NCBI GenBank assembly: GCA_002342295.1
Contig: DDPR01000008.1
Location: 1 to 13,286, forward strand
Source of the DNA: Burkholderiales bacterium UBA2463
GTDB taxonomy: Bacteria > Pseudomonadota > Gammaproteobacteria > Burkholderiales > Burkholderiaceae_A
Direction of reading: 5' to 3'
Length of the DNA stretch: 13,286 nucleotides
Positions 6,806-13,286 of the stretch are shown here, piece by piece (the stretch's first letter is position 1; every line of letters begins with the position of its first letter). Made by a program: the position numbers and the translations under genes. The notes under the pieces are model-generated. The model saw only the letters and a program-made list of their open reading frames with translations, was not told the DNA's origin and did no database searches.

Positions 6806-7780
6806 ATGACCAAAGCCATACAGATCAATGCAACGGGCGGCCCCGAGGTGATGCGTTTCGTGGATGTTGCCGTGGGACACCCGGGCCCGGGTGAGGTTCG
6901 TCTGCGACATCAGGCAATTGGCCTCAACTACATCGACGTCTACTTCAGGAGTGGGGTCTACCCCTCCGAGAGCCTGCCCACCGGTCTGGGCATGGAGGGC
7001 TCAGGGGTGGTTGAGGAGGTGGGAGTAGGCGTGACGCATCTGAAAGCCGGTGACCGCGTGGCCTATGCCGGCCGCCCCATCGGTGCTTACTGTGAGGCGC
7101 GCATTCTGCCCGCCGATCTACTCATGAAGATTCCCAAAACCATCTCGTTTGAGACCGGCGCAGCCATGATGCTCAAAGGTATGACTGTGCAGTACCTCTT
7201 TCGCCGAACCGCCAACCTCCAGCCAGGCCACACCATCCTCTTTCATGCAGCAGCCGGCGGAGTCGGGCTCATTGCCATGCAGTGGGCCAAACTCATGGGT
7301 GTAACGGTGATTGGAACCGTGGGCTCAGAAGAGAAGATTGCGCTCGCTGAGTCCTTCGGTGCGGACCACGTGATTAACTACAACACCGAAGATTTCGTTG
7401 CCCGCGTCAAAGAGATCACCAAGGGTCGGGGGGTGGATGTGGTTTATGACTCGGTGGGTAAAGCCACCTTTGATAAATCCCTTCAGTGCCTGCGCAAATA
7501 CGGTCTCATGGTGACCTTTGGCAATGCCTCAGGCAAGGTTGCCCCCTTTGACCTCTCGGTTCTTCAGGGGCATCTCTTCATTACTCGCCCCTCTCTCATG
7601 CCCTATACGGCCACACGCGCGGAGCTTGAGCAAACTGCAGGTGAACTCATCAAGATGGTGGGATCCAAGAAGATTCACATTCCAATTGATCAGACCTACC
7701 CACTATCTGAGGTTGTCCAGGCGCATGCCGACCTAGAGTCCCGCAAGACCACGGGGTGCACCGTACTCATTCCAACATGA
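6806..7780 (+). CDS. qor: NADPH:quinone oxidoreductase (zeta-crystallin type)
   Basis: 324 residues, close to the 327 of E. coli QorA. It is a zinc-free member of the medium-chain dehydrogenase/reductase superfamily and is predicted to reduce quinones with NADPH in the cytoplasm. Seen here are the N-terminal GLNYIDVYFRSGVYP (39-53), the substrate-domain signature of QorA-like enzymes, GMEGSGVVEEVG (62-73), and the NADPH motif HAAAGGVGLIAMQWAK (147-162). The cysteine and histidine zinc ligands of alcohol dehydrogenases are absent, as expected. The start at 6806 has a strong ribosome site. The stop TGA overlaps the tcdA ATG (ATGA), so the two are very likely co-transcribed. The gene diverges from dadA across 34 bases. 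One arginine codon of 15 is AGA/AGG, in line with tcdA. Confidence 0.9.
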   Translation: MTKAIQINATGGPEVMRFVDVAVGHPGPGEVRLRHQAIGLNYIDVYFRSGVYPSESLPTGLGMEGSGVVEEVGVGVTHLKAGDRVAYAGRPIGAYCEARILPADLLMKIPKTISFETGAAMMLKGMTVQYLFRRTANLQPGHTILFHAAAGGVGLIAMQWAKLMGVTVIGTVGSEEKIALAESFGADHVINYNTEDFVARVKEITKGRGVDVVYDSVGKATFDKSLQCLRKYGLMVTFGNASGKVAPFDLSVLQGHLFITRPSLMPYTATRAELEQTAGELIKMVGSKKIHIPIDQTYPLSEVVQAHADLESRKTTGCTVLIPT

Positions 7781-8523
7781 CAGCAGTTGCTCGGCGCCTT
7801 GTCAGCGCCGCGCGCCTTTTTTCGGCCGAGGGCTTTCACCGTATCCGGTCAGCTCGGGTCGGCATTGTTGGTTTAGGAGGTGTGGGGTCGTGGGCGGCCG
7901 AGGCGCTGGCGCGAAGCGGCGTTGGCCATCTCGTGCTGGTCGACACCGATCACGTTGCCGAATCGAATATGAACCGACAGGTTCAAGCCACCCGGCTCAC
8001 CCTAGGAATGGCTAAGACTGAGGCTCTGTCTGCGCGAATCGGAGACCTTGCCGAGGATCTTCAGATCGAAGCGCTCGATGACTTTCTGGGCGAAGAAAAT
8101 GTTGATGACATTCTTCCCCGGGCTGACTTCTGGATTGACGCCTGCGATGACTTGAAAGCCAAGCTCTGCATGGTGCGCTTTTATCGCCAGCGGGAGCGGC
8201 CTTGGCGGCTGGTTGTGAGCGGCGGTGCGGGGGGCAAGACGGATTCCACGCGGGTGATGCATGCAGACCTCGCCAACACCCACCAAGACCCTCTGCTCTC
8301 TAAGATGCGGCACATCCTTCGGCGCAGCCCAGGCATGCCGCGAGAGGGCAAGATGTTTGTGCCTGTTGTCTATTGCGCCCAGGCAGCCATAGCACCTGCA
8401 GACTGTGAGGCCTCGGCAAAGCTTGCCTGCGCGGGCTATGGCTCTTTAGTGACCGTTACCGCTGCGATGGGCATGGCAGCAGCCAGCAGAGCCCTTACTG
8501 TGCTGAGTTCATCACCTCGCTGA
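7777..8523 (+). CDS. tcdA: tRNA threonylcarbamoyladenosine dehydratase (TcdA/CsdL, ThiF/E1-like)
   Basis: 248 residues. TcdA uses ATP to cyclise t6A at tRNA position 37 into its ct6A form and belongs to the E1-like ThiF/MoeB superfamily. Visible motifs: the ATP-binding GLGGVGSWAAEALARSG (32-48), D56, the N67-R68 pair in the MNRQ stretch, DACDDLKAK (121-129) and SGGAGGKTDSTRV (148-160), followed by ANTHQDPLLSKMR (166-178), all in family order. The C-terminal part, with C200 and GYGSLVTVTA (220-229), is also as expected, though the protein is about 20 residues shorter than the E. coli one. The frame is open from a GTG at 7756, but ATG at 7777, overlapping the qor stop, gives the usual N-terminus. 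The 3' end overlaps the end of rfbC by 29 bases on the other strand. The sulfur-transfer partners csdA and csdE are not in the window. Confidence 0.92.
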   Translation: MTAVARRLVSAARLFSAEGFHRIRSARVGIVGLGGVGSWAAEALARSGVGHLVLVDTDHVAESNMNRQVQATRLTLGMAKTEALSARIGDLAEDLQIEALDDFLGEENVDDILPRADFWIDACDDLKAKLCMVRFYRQRERPWRLVVSGGAGGKTDSTRVMHADLANTHQDPLLSKMRHILRRSPGMPREGKMFVPVVYCAQAAIAPADCEASAKLACAGYGSLVTVTAAMGMAAASRALTVLSSSPR

Positions 8524-9049
8524 ACGCGGCTGCGGCCGCATCTTTGGGCGAGAGCGAGTAGTCCACATCGAGAGCGGGCCACTCAATGCCAAGAGTGGGG
8601 TCGTTCCAGGCAATCGATCGCTCTGAGGAGGGCTCATAGAAGGCCGTCGCTTTGTAAAGCACCTCGGCCTCGTCACTGAGGGTGAGAAAACCATGGGCGA
8701 ACCCGGCGGGAATCCACATCTGAGACTTGTTTTCAGCACTCAGTACTCGTGAGACCCATCGACCGTAGGTGGGCGAGCTTGTTCGAATATCCACCGCCAC
8801 ATCGAAGATCTCTCCCCGAATCACGCGAATGAGTTTTCCCTGGGCGTGGGGCGGGAGTTGATAGTGAAGTCCTCGCAGCACGCCCCTCACAGACTGGGAA
8901 TGGTTGTCCTGCACGAAGACCGCCTCAGATCCCAGCAGGTCATGAAACACACGGGCGTTAAAACTCTCAAAGAAAAAGCCTCGCTCGTCGGCGAAGACTC
9001 GAGGCGTAAGAACGCAGACCTCGGGGATGGCAAGGCGCTCAACGCGCAT
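8495..9049 (-). CDS. rfbC: dTDP-4-dehydrorhamnose 3,5-epimerase
   Basis: 184 residues, as in other RmlC proteins. It epimerises C3 and C5 of dTDP-4-dehydro-6-deoxy-D-glucose, the third step to dTDP-L-rhamnose, using a cupin fold and no cofactor. Seen are DERGFFFESF (21-30), QDNHSQS (47-53), RGVLRGLHYQ (55-64) with catalytic-base candidate H62, K72, Y132, FAHGF (117-121), and D170, the partner expected from the Salmonella and Mycobacterium structures. The alanine-rich tail AAAAAFSEVMNSAQ is not conserved. The start overlaps the rfbA stop by 11 bases, with no clear ribosome site of its own, so it probably relies on ribosomes finishing rfbA. It is the last gene of the rhamnose string, and its end overlaps tcdA by 29 bases. 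Confidence 0.96.
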   Translation of the reverse strand: MRVERLAIPEVCVLTPRVFADERGFFFESFNARVFHDLLGSEAVFVQDNHSQSVRGVLRGLHYQLPPHAQGKLIRVIRGEIFDVAVDIRTSSPTYGRWVSRVLSAENKSQMWIPAGFAHGFLTLSDEAEVLYKATAFYEPSSERSIAWNDPTLGIEWPALDVDYSLSPKDAAAAAFSEVMNSAQ

Positions 9050-9917
9050 TCAAAAGACCCATGAGGTATTGGCCATAGCCGTTTTTCAGAAGCGGTTGTG
9101 CAAGGTGCTCGAGTTGTTTGGCATCAATCCACCCCTGCCGAAAAGCCACCTCCTCGGGAGATGCAACCTTGAGGCCCTGGCGCTTTTCTAGTGTTGCGAT
9201 GAACTGGCTTGCCTCAAGCAGGCTGTCATGCGTACCCGTATCGAGCCAGGCAAACCCGCGACCCATCACTTTTACCTGCAAGGCGTTGCGCTTTAGGTAA
9301 AGCCGGTTGAGGTCGGTGATCTCTAGCTCGCCCCGAGCGGAAGGCTGAAGCGTCTTGGCTAGCTCGACAACCTTCGAGTCATAAAAGTAGAGTCCTGTCA
9401 CCGCGAAATTGCTCTTGGGGTGTGAGGGCTTCTCCTCAAGCGAGAGAACCCGGCCCGAGGGCGTGAACTCGGCCACACCATAGCGCTCTGGATCGCTCAC
9501 TCGATACGCAAATACGGTGGCCCCAGCGGGTTGCTCATTTGCTTCTCTGAGAAGCGGAATGAGGTCGTGGCCGTAAAAGATGTTGTCTCCCAGCACCAGC
9601 GCGCAAGGCTGGCTAGCCAGGAATGGCTCGCCAATGAGGAAAGCCTGTGCCAAGCCACCCGGGCTCTCCTGAACTGCATACTCAAGGCGCATGCCCCACT
9701 GACTTCCATCGCCCAGCAGTTGCTCGAATCGGGGGGTATCTTGCGGGGTACTAATGACCAGCACCTCTGAAATGCCAGCCAGCATGAGGGTGGTGAGGGG
9801 GTGATACACCATGGGCTTGTCGTAGACCGGCAGCAGCTGTTTGCTCACCGAAAGGGTGGCGGGGTGAAGCCGGGTGCCTGCGCCCCCCGCGAGGATGATG
9901 CCTTTACGCTTTGTCAT
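9039..9917 (-). CDS. rfbA: Glucose-1-phosphate thymidylyltransferase
   Basis: 292 residues, matching E. coli RfbA (293). It makes dTDP-glucose from dTTP and glucose-1-phosphate, the first committed step to dTDP-L-rhamnose. Visible are the nucleotide-binding GGAGTRLHP (11-19) with K26 in SVSKQLLPVYDKPM, GDNIFYG (110-116) with metal-binding D111, VTGLYFYD (173-180) and WLDTGTHDSL (224-233) with D226. The frame stays open to 9980, but ATG at 9915-9917 gives MTKRKGIILAGG, the normal family N-terminus. That ATG lies 14 bases inside the end of rfbD and has no recognisable ribosome site, so translational coupling is likely. Its stop overlaps the rfbC start by 11 bases. Confidence 0.96.
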   Translation of the reverse strand: MTKRKGIILAGGAGTRLHPATLSVSKQLLPVYDKPMVYHPLTTLMLAGISEVLVISTPQDTPRFEQLLGDGSQWGMRLEYAVQESPGGLAQAFLIGEPFLASQPCALVLGDNIFYGHDLIPLLREANEQPAGATVFAYRVSDPERYGVAEFTPSGRVLSLEEKPSHPKSNFAVTGLYFYDSKVVELAKTLQPSARGELEITDLNRLYLKRNALQVKVMGRGFAWLDTGTHDSLLEASQFIATLEKRQGLKVASPEEVAFRQGWIDAKQLEHLAQPLLKNGYGQYLMGLLNAR

Positions 9918-10785
9918 GAGAGCAGAGTGTATCGAGGACCGCATGGAGTTCATCCTGCCAAGGGGGCATCTGCAGGCCAAGCGCCCTCGAGAGTTTCTGG
10001 GTGTTCAGTCGAGAATTGAGGGGTCGCTGCGCGCTCTGCGGGTAATCGCGGCTCGCAATGGCCTCTATCGCGTCTGGAGTTAAAGAGGTCCGAATACCCC
10101 GAGCAAGTGCACCCCAAACAATCTGCCTCGCAAAGCCATGCCAGCTTTCAGAGCCCGAGCATGCAGCGTGATAGGTGCCGCCTGCGATGCGCCTAGAAAG
10201 CGCCGCACAGGTAATTTCTGCAAGCAGACGGGTGGAAGTGGGTGACCCGATCTGATCAGTCACTACCCGAAGGGTCTCTCTCTCTGAGGCTAGACGCAGA
10301 ATCGTCTTCACAAAGTTTGAGCCCTCGCCAGAGAAGACCCAACTCGTTCGAAAGATGAGGTGATTGCACCCACTCTGACGGATGGCTTCTTCGCCGGCCA
10401 ATTTGCTGTGGCCATAGGCCGAAAGCGGGCAGGGTTCATCGGTCTCGACATAGGCTTCGGGCTTGGCGCCATCAAAGACATAGTCGGTTGAAAAGTGAAC
10501 CAGGATCGCGCCTCGAGAGGCTGCCCACTCGGCCATCTGCGCGGGTGCTTGAGCGTTCACGGCCTGAGCCGCATCGAGCTCCTGCTCCGCTCGATCCACG
10601 GCTGTGTAGGCCGCTGCATTCACGATGACTTGAGGGGAGACGCTCTGGAGCGTTGCGAGAAGCGCCTCCTCGTCAGAGATATCGAGCTCGGCGCGGCTCA
10701 GAGCCCTGAGCTCTCCCAGCGCGGGAAGCGTCCGACTCAAAGCGCGACCGAGTTGACCGCCCCTCCCAGTAAGAAGAATTCTCAC
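9904..10785 (-). CDS. rfbD: dTDP-4-dehydrorhamnose reductase
   Basis: 293 residues. It reduces dTDP-4-dehydro-L-rhamnose with NAD(P)H to dTDP-L-rhamnose, the last step. It is an extended short-chain dehydrogenase. Seen are the cofactor motif G7-x-x-G10-x-x-G13, VIVNAAAYTAVDRAE (53-67), HFSTDYVFDG (97-106) with T100, and the catalytic Y124-GHS-K128. DQIGSPT (177-183) and the C-terminal RPLNSRL (254-260) are typical of RmlD. The start is GTG, overlapping the rfbB stop as GTGA. An AGAGGA stretch sits only one or two bases before the GTG, too close to act normally, so coupling to rfbB is the simplest explanation. The 3' end overlaps rfbA by 14 bases. Confidence 0.96.
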   Translation of the reverse strand: MRILLTGRGGQLGRALSRTLPALGELRALSRAELDISDEEALLATLQSVSPQVIVNAAAYTAVDRAEQELDAAQAVNAQAPAQMAEWAASRGAILVHFSTDYVFDGAKPEAYVETDEPCPLSAYGHSKLAGEEAIRQSGCNHLIFRTSWVFSGEGSNFVKTILRLASERETLRVVTDQIGSPTSTRLLAEITCAALSRRIAGGTYHAACSGSESWHGFARQIVWGALARGIRTSLTPDAIEAIASRDYPQSAQRPLNSRLNTQKLSRALGLQMPPWQDELHAVLDTLCSHDKA

Positions 10786-11810
10786 GTCCTCTTTCGTCTG
10801 ACCTCGGCGAGCCAGTCCCCGTTAGCCAGCATCCACTCAACTGTCTTCCGAATTCCCGTCTCAAAGGTTTCAGCGGGCCGCCAGCCCAGTTCGCGCTCGA
10901 TCTTGGTCGCATCAATGGCGTAACGACGATCATGTCCGGGGCGGTCCGTCACGAAGGTGATTTGTTCAGAATAAGACCGACCATCTGCTCGAGGACTGAG
11001 CTCGTCAAGGATGCTGCAAAGCAGCCGAACAACCTCGAGGTTGGTTTTTTCGTTTCGGCCGCCAACGTTGTAGGTCTCACCGGGCCGACCCTTCTCTAAA
11101 ACCAGTCGAATCGCGCTGCAATGATCTTTCACATAAAGCCAATCGCGCACTTGCTGGCCGTCCCCATAGATCGGCAGCGACTTACCCTCGAGGGCATTGG
11201 AGACGCACAGGGGAATGAGTTTCTCGGGGAAGTGATAAGGCCCGTAGTTGTTGCTGCAGTTCGTGGTGAGCACAGGCAGGCCAAAGGTGTGATGCCAGGC
11301 GCGCACGAAATGATCGCTTGCTGCCTTGCTGGCCGAATAAGGGCTATTGGGTTCGTACCGGTTGGTTTCAGCGAAGGCTGGATCGGTCGAAGACAGGCTG
11401 CCATAGACCTCGTCAGTCGAGACATGTAAAAACCGAAAGGCCGACTGAGCTTCTTCTTTTAGGGTGAGCCAGTAAATTCTGCAGGCCTCAAGCAGCCTAA
11501 AAGTGCCGACCACATTGGTCTGAATAAACGCCTCGGGACCGAGTATGGAGCGGTCGACATGGCTCTCTGCGGCAAAGTTCACAACAGCACGAGGCCGGTG
11601 GACGCTCAGAACGTGAGAGACCGCCTCGGAATTTCCAATGTCAGCCTCGACAAAAACGTGCCGAGGATCATCTTTGAGTAGGCCAAGGTTGACTAAGTTT
11701 CCCGCGTAGGTGAGCGCATCAAGAGAGAGTACGGGCTCGTCGGACTGGGAGAGCCAGTCCAAAACAAAGTTCGAACCGATAAAGCCGGCGGCTCCCGTAA
11801 CGAGAATCAT
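10782..11810 (-). CDS. rfbB: dTDP-glucose 4,6-dehydratase
   Basis: 342 residues, somewhat shorter than E. coli RfbB (361). It converts dTDP-glucose to dTDP-4-dehydro-6-deoxy-glucose with bound NAD. Visible are VTGAAGFIGSNFV (4-16), NFAAESHVDRSI (78-89), the active-site STDEVYG (131-137) with T132-D133-E134, and YSASKA (158-163) with the Y158/K162 pair. Further family motifs are NCSNNYGPYHFPEKLIP (184-200), YGDGQQVRDWLYVKDH (215-230) and DRPGHDRRYAIDATK (289-303). The ATG at 11808-11810 gives the normal N-terminus, although the ribosome site is poor. It begins 17 bases after the phosphatase gene and is followed by rfbD with a GTGA overlap. The conserved order rfbB-rfbD-rfbA-rfbC with every junction overlapping indicates one transcript. 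Confidence 0.97.
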   Translation of the reverse strand: MILVTGAAGFIGSNFVLDWLSQSDEPVLSLDALTYAGNLVNLGLLKDDPRHVFVEADIGNSEAVSHVLSVHRPRAVVNFAAESHVDRSILGPEAFIQTNVVGTFRLLEACRIYWLTLKEEAQSAFRFLHVSTDEVYGSLSSTDPAFAETNRYEPNSPYSASKAASDHFVRAWHHTFGLPVLTTNCSNNYGPYHFPEKLIPLCVSNALEGKSLPIYGDGQQVRDWLYVKDHCSAIRLVLEKGRPGETYNVGGRNEKTNLEVVRLLCSILDELSPRADGRSYSEQITFVTDRPGHDRRYAIDATKIERELGWRPAETFETGIRKTVEWMLANGDWLAEVRRKRT

Positions 11811-11827
11811 GGGCCCAGTTTAGCCAC

Positions 11828-13168
11828 TCAGCGCAGGGCCCGCTCCTCCAGAGCGTGGGACCAGATCTGCGCGCCCTCAGAGGTAAAGGACTTCAGCGTG
11901 AGAAGCCTCGCTCCCCTGGGGCCGGTGACCTCAATCCCGCAGAAGTTGCGCTGCTGAACCAGGGTGCCTGGGATGAGATAGGGTTTCTTATCCTCGTCTG
12001 GCAGCTTGGCCACACCCGCGGTGAGCGGTGAGCAGGTGAGCTCAAAGAGTGGGTAGCTGCCCTCTCTTGGGAGCTGAATGAGTTCTGTGTGATGACGGTC
12101 ACCGCTTAAAAAGACCACCCCGCTGACCCTGTTTGCTTTGAGCCAAGCCAGGAAGTCATCCCGCTCAGACTTAAAGTTCGTCCAGCCCTCAAAGCGATTG
12201 AAGTCGTTCAAAAACTGGCCGCCCGCAGCCACCAGCTTGAAGGTTGCGGTCGAGTTGAGCAAGGCGTTTTTTAGCCAGCGTATCTGAGCGGGTCCAAACA
12301 TCTGCTTTGATGGGGAGTGAAGGTCTTTGTCCGAGTCCCGATAGGTGCGGTTGTCTAGTAGGAAAAAGTCGACATCGCCCTCGCTGAATTGAGTAAATAC
12401 ACCGGGCGTCTCCGGCAGGCCAAAACTGCGATTGGGCCAGTAGCGCTTAAAGATCTCGAGGGAGGCCTGCTTAAGCACATAACTTGAATTGGAGTCGTTC
12501 GGGCCGAAGTCGTGGTCGTCCCAAATCGCAGCATGCCGACCGGTCTGAAGAAGGCGCTGAAGCGCTGGCTGAGCCCGATCTTGACGGTAGCGACTCATGA
12601 TTCCCTCTGGGCTTGAATACTCGTCCTCGCGCAGATACAGGTTGTCACCCAGCCAGAGGGTAAGTTGGGGCTTGTAACTTGCCATGTGCTCAAAGATGCG
12701 GGGGTCGCCTGCGTAGGCCGATCCCGCATCGCTGGCGTCTGCGCTGTAGGCGCATGAGCCCAAGGCCACCCGCAGATCAGACGGTTGAGAGCCACTGCGG
12801 GGACGCCAAACCGACTGGGTTGTGAACTCAGAGGTTTGACTTTGGCGCCCCGCCACAGCGACAGAATAAAAGTAGCGCTGGCCAGCCTTAAGTTCAGTAA
12901 GGCGAAACGTTGCCGGCGCGTCTGGGCCGGTCGTCTGGGCGCGAACCTCAATGGGTTTGTCCGGTTTTGTGGTCGGCTGATCTGCCGGCCAGTACCGCAG
13001 AACAATCTGCGCCTGACGCTCTGATTGAACCCAGATGCTCGCATTGTGTGCATCCACATCACCGACCATCGGCCCGGCTCTGAGTTGGGCGAGCGCTTGA
13101 GCGGGCGCTCCAAGCGTAAAGATGAACGAGGCGAGGATGGCGACAAGGGCATTCGGGCGCAAGCTCAT
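11828..13168 (-). CDS. Exported PhoD-like alkaline phosphatase / phosphodiesterase
   Basis: 446 residues. A Sec-like signal peptide covers about residues 1-27 (hydrophobic core VAILASFIFTLG, then AQALA before QLR). An N-terminal beta domain typical of PhoD proteins follows (about 30-116), then the metallophosphatase core: GSC (137-139), where the cysteine would bind iron as in Bacillus PhoD, GDNLY (174-178), WDDHDFGPND (216-225) and SGDRHH (355-360). All expected metal-binding residues appear present. The family hydrolyses phosphate mono- or diesters outside the cytoplasm; the natural substrate is unknown here. Unlike classical PhoD, the leader has no twin-arginine pair. The frame extends to 13261, but that would run into the tRNA gene and bury the signal peptide; ATG at 13166-13168 puts the signal at the N-terminus. 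The ribosome site is weak. rfbB follows after 17 bases, so shared transcription is likely. No Pho box was recognised upstream. Confidence 0.88.
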   Translation of the reverse strand: MSLRPNALVAILASFIFTLGAPAQALAQLRAGPMVGDVDAHNASIWVQSERQAQIVLRYWPADQPTTKPDKPIEVRAQTTGPDAPATFRLTELKAGQRYFYSVAVAGRQSQTSEFTTQSVWRPRSGSQPSDLRVALGSCAYSADASDAGSAYAGDPRIFEHMASYKPQLTLWLGDNLYLREDEYSSPEGIMSRYRQDRAQPALQRLLQTGRHAAIWDDHDFGPNDSNSSYVLKQASLEIFKRYWPNRSFGLPETPGVFTQFSEGDVDFFLLDNRTYRDSDKDLHSPSKQMFGPAQIRWLKNALLNSTATFKLVAAGGQFLNDFNRFEGWTNFKSERDDFLAWLKANRVSGVVFLSGDRHHTELIQLPREGSYPLFELTCSPLTAGVAKLPDEDKKPYLIPGTLVQQRNFCGIEVTGPRGARLLTLKSFTSEGAQIWSHALEERALR

Positions 13169-13199
13169 GCCTGAAGTGGACCACAACCTCGGGTCATCT

Positions 13200-13227
13200 T
13201 CTATGCTCAGCCTGCACGTGCGCTCAA
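13200..13227 (-). promoter_or_regulatory. Weak candidate promoter for phosphatase-rfb string
   Basis: On the minus strand TTGAGC (13222-13227) and CATAGA (13200-13205) are separated by 16 bases and stand about 30 bases before the phosphatase ATG. The match to sigma-70 boxes is only four and three of six. The 87-base gap at 13169-13255 between this gene and the divergent tRNA must hold both promoters; no better pair was found on either strand. Confidence 0.2.
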
Positions 13228-13255
13228 TGGGCGCTTGGGATAAACTTCGGAGTCT

Positions 13256-13286
13256 GGCCAAGTAGCTCAGTTGGTAGAGCAGCGGA
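13256..13286 (+). tRNA. tRNA gene, 5' part only (perhaps tRNA-Phe)
   Basis: The last 31 bases fit the first half of a tRNA: acceptor strand GGCCAAG (13256-13262), TA, D stem GCTC, loop AGTTGGTA, D stem GAGC, A, and the 5' side of the anticodon stem GCGGA ending at the window edge. The D arm pairs perfectly (GCTC/GAGC). The anticodon is outside the window. From memory, betaproteobacterial tRNA-Phe starts very similarly (GGCCAGG...AGCGGA), and tRNA-Lys shares the anticodon-stem bases but not the acceptor strand, so Phe is a tentative identity. Confidence 0.85.

Noticed and set aside
6772..6828. Longer N-terminus for DadA (start at 6828)
   Set aside because: The extra 19 residues run across the qor start and ribosome site and precede the conserved MRVIVLGAG. 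The ATG at 6769-6771 has its own ribosome site.
8526..8539. GCGGC-TGCG-GCCGC hairpin as terminator of tcdA
   Set aside because: The stem is only five base pairs, followed by ATCTTT and not a T run, and it lies in the alanine-rich end of rfbC, which explains the GC-rich sequence.
9918..9980. Longer RfbA start at 9980
   Set aside because: The added residues overlap rfbD further and do not match the family; KGIILAGG sits at residue 5 from the ATG at 9915-9917, as in known RfbA proteins.
13169..13261. Longer phosphatase start at 13261
   Set aside because: It would overlap the tRNA gene and put about 31 polar residues before an evident signal peptide.
1..13286. CRISPR array, insertion sequence, prophage, toxin-antitoxin or defence genes
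   Set aside because: No spaced direct repeats, terminal inverted repeats, transposase or integrase motifs, or small unexplained genes were seen. Nearly every base is assigned to a recognised gene family.

Overview
The window is about 13.3 kb of a bacterial chromosome at roughly 55-60% G+C, most likely from a betaproteobacterium (order Burkholderiales). This placement rests on gene content and order: yebC next to purD, a UbiH-type flavin monooxygenase next to dsbC, the rmlBDAC order, and a DadA of betaproteobacterial length. It is an inference from protein families; no 16S or full tRNA is present. Coding density is very high, and most junctions are 4-base overlaps, short overlaps or linkers under 20 bases. 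No stretch over 300 bases lacks a gene.

Layout: (1) Bases 1-1587 (+) hold the 3' part of a gene for a TPR-repeat protein with a glycosyltransferase-like C-terminal domain. Its arginine codon use is unlike that of its neighbours. (2) Bases 1584-6771 (-) form one tight gene string, dadA > yebC > purD > ubiH-like > dsbC. It covers D-amino acid oxidation, a translation/regulatory factor, purine synthesis, probable ubiquinone hydroxylation and periplasmic disulfide isomerisation. (3) Bases 6806-8523 (+) hold qor and tcdA, coupled by an ATGA overlap and divergent from dadA across only 34 bases. (4) Bases 8495-13168 (-) hold a secreted PhoD-like phosphatase followed by the complete dTDP-L-rhamnose set rfbB > rfbD > rfbA > rfbC, whose 3' end overlaps tcdA tail to tail. 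(5) The first 31 bases of a tRNA gene (+) lie at the right edge.

The four rfb products convert glucose-1-phosphate to dTDP-L-rhamnose for surface polysaccharides (RfbA activation, RfbB dehydration, RfbC epimerisation, RfbD reduction). The TPR-glycosyltransferase at the far left may also act on surface glycans or proteins, but nothing in the window links the two. The dadA-to-dsbC string looks like housekeeping genes sharing transcription more than one pathway.

I did not find a convincing undescribed system. The most unusual signals are: an identical 15-base stop/ribosome-site/start module at two consecutive gene junctions (dadA/yebC and yebC/purD); the codon-use break at the TPR-glycosyltransferase gene; a UbiH-like enzyme with altered FAD-binding motifs; and a PhoD-like phosphatase that lacks a twin-arginine signal and sits directly upstream of the rhamnose genes. 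No CRISPR array, insertion sequence, phage gene or clear intrinsic terminator is visible.
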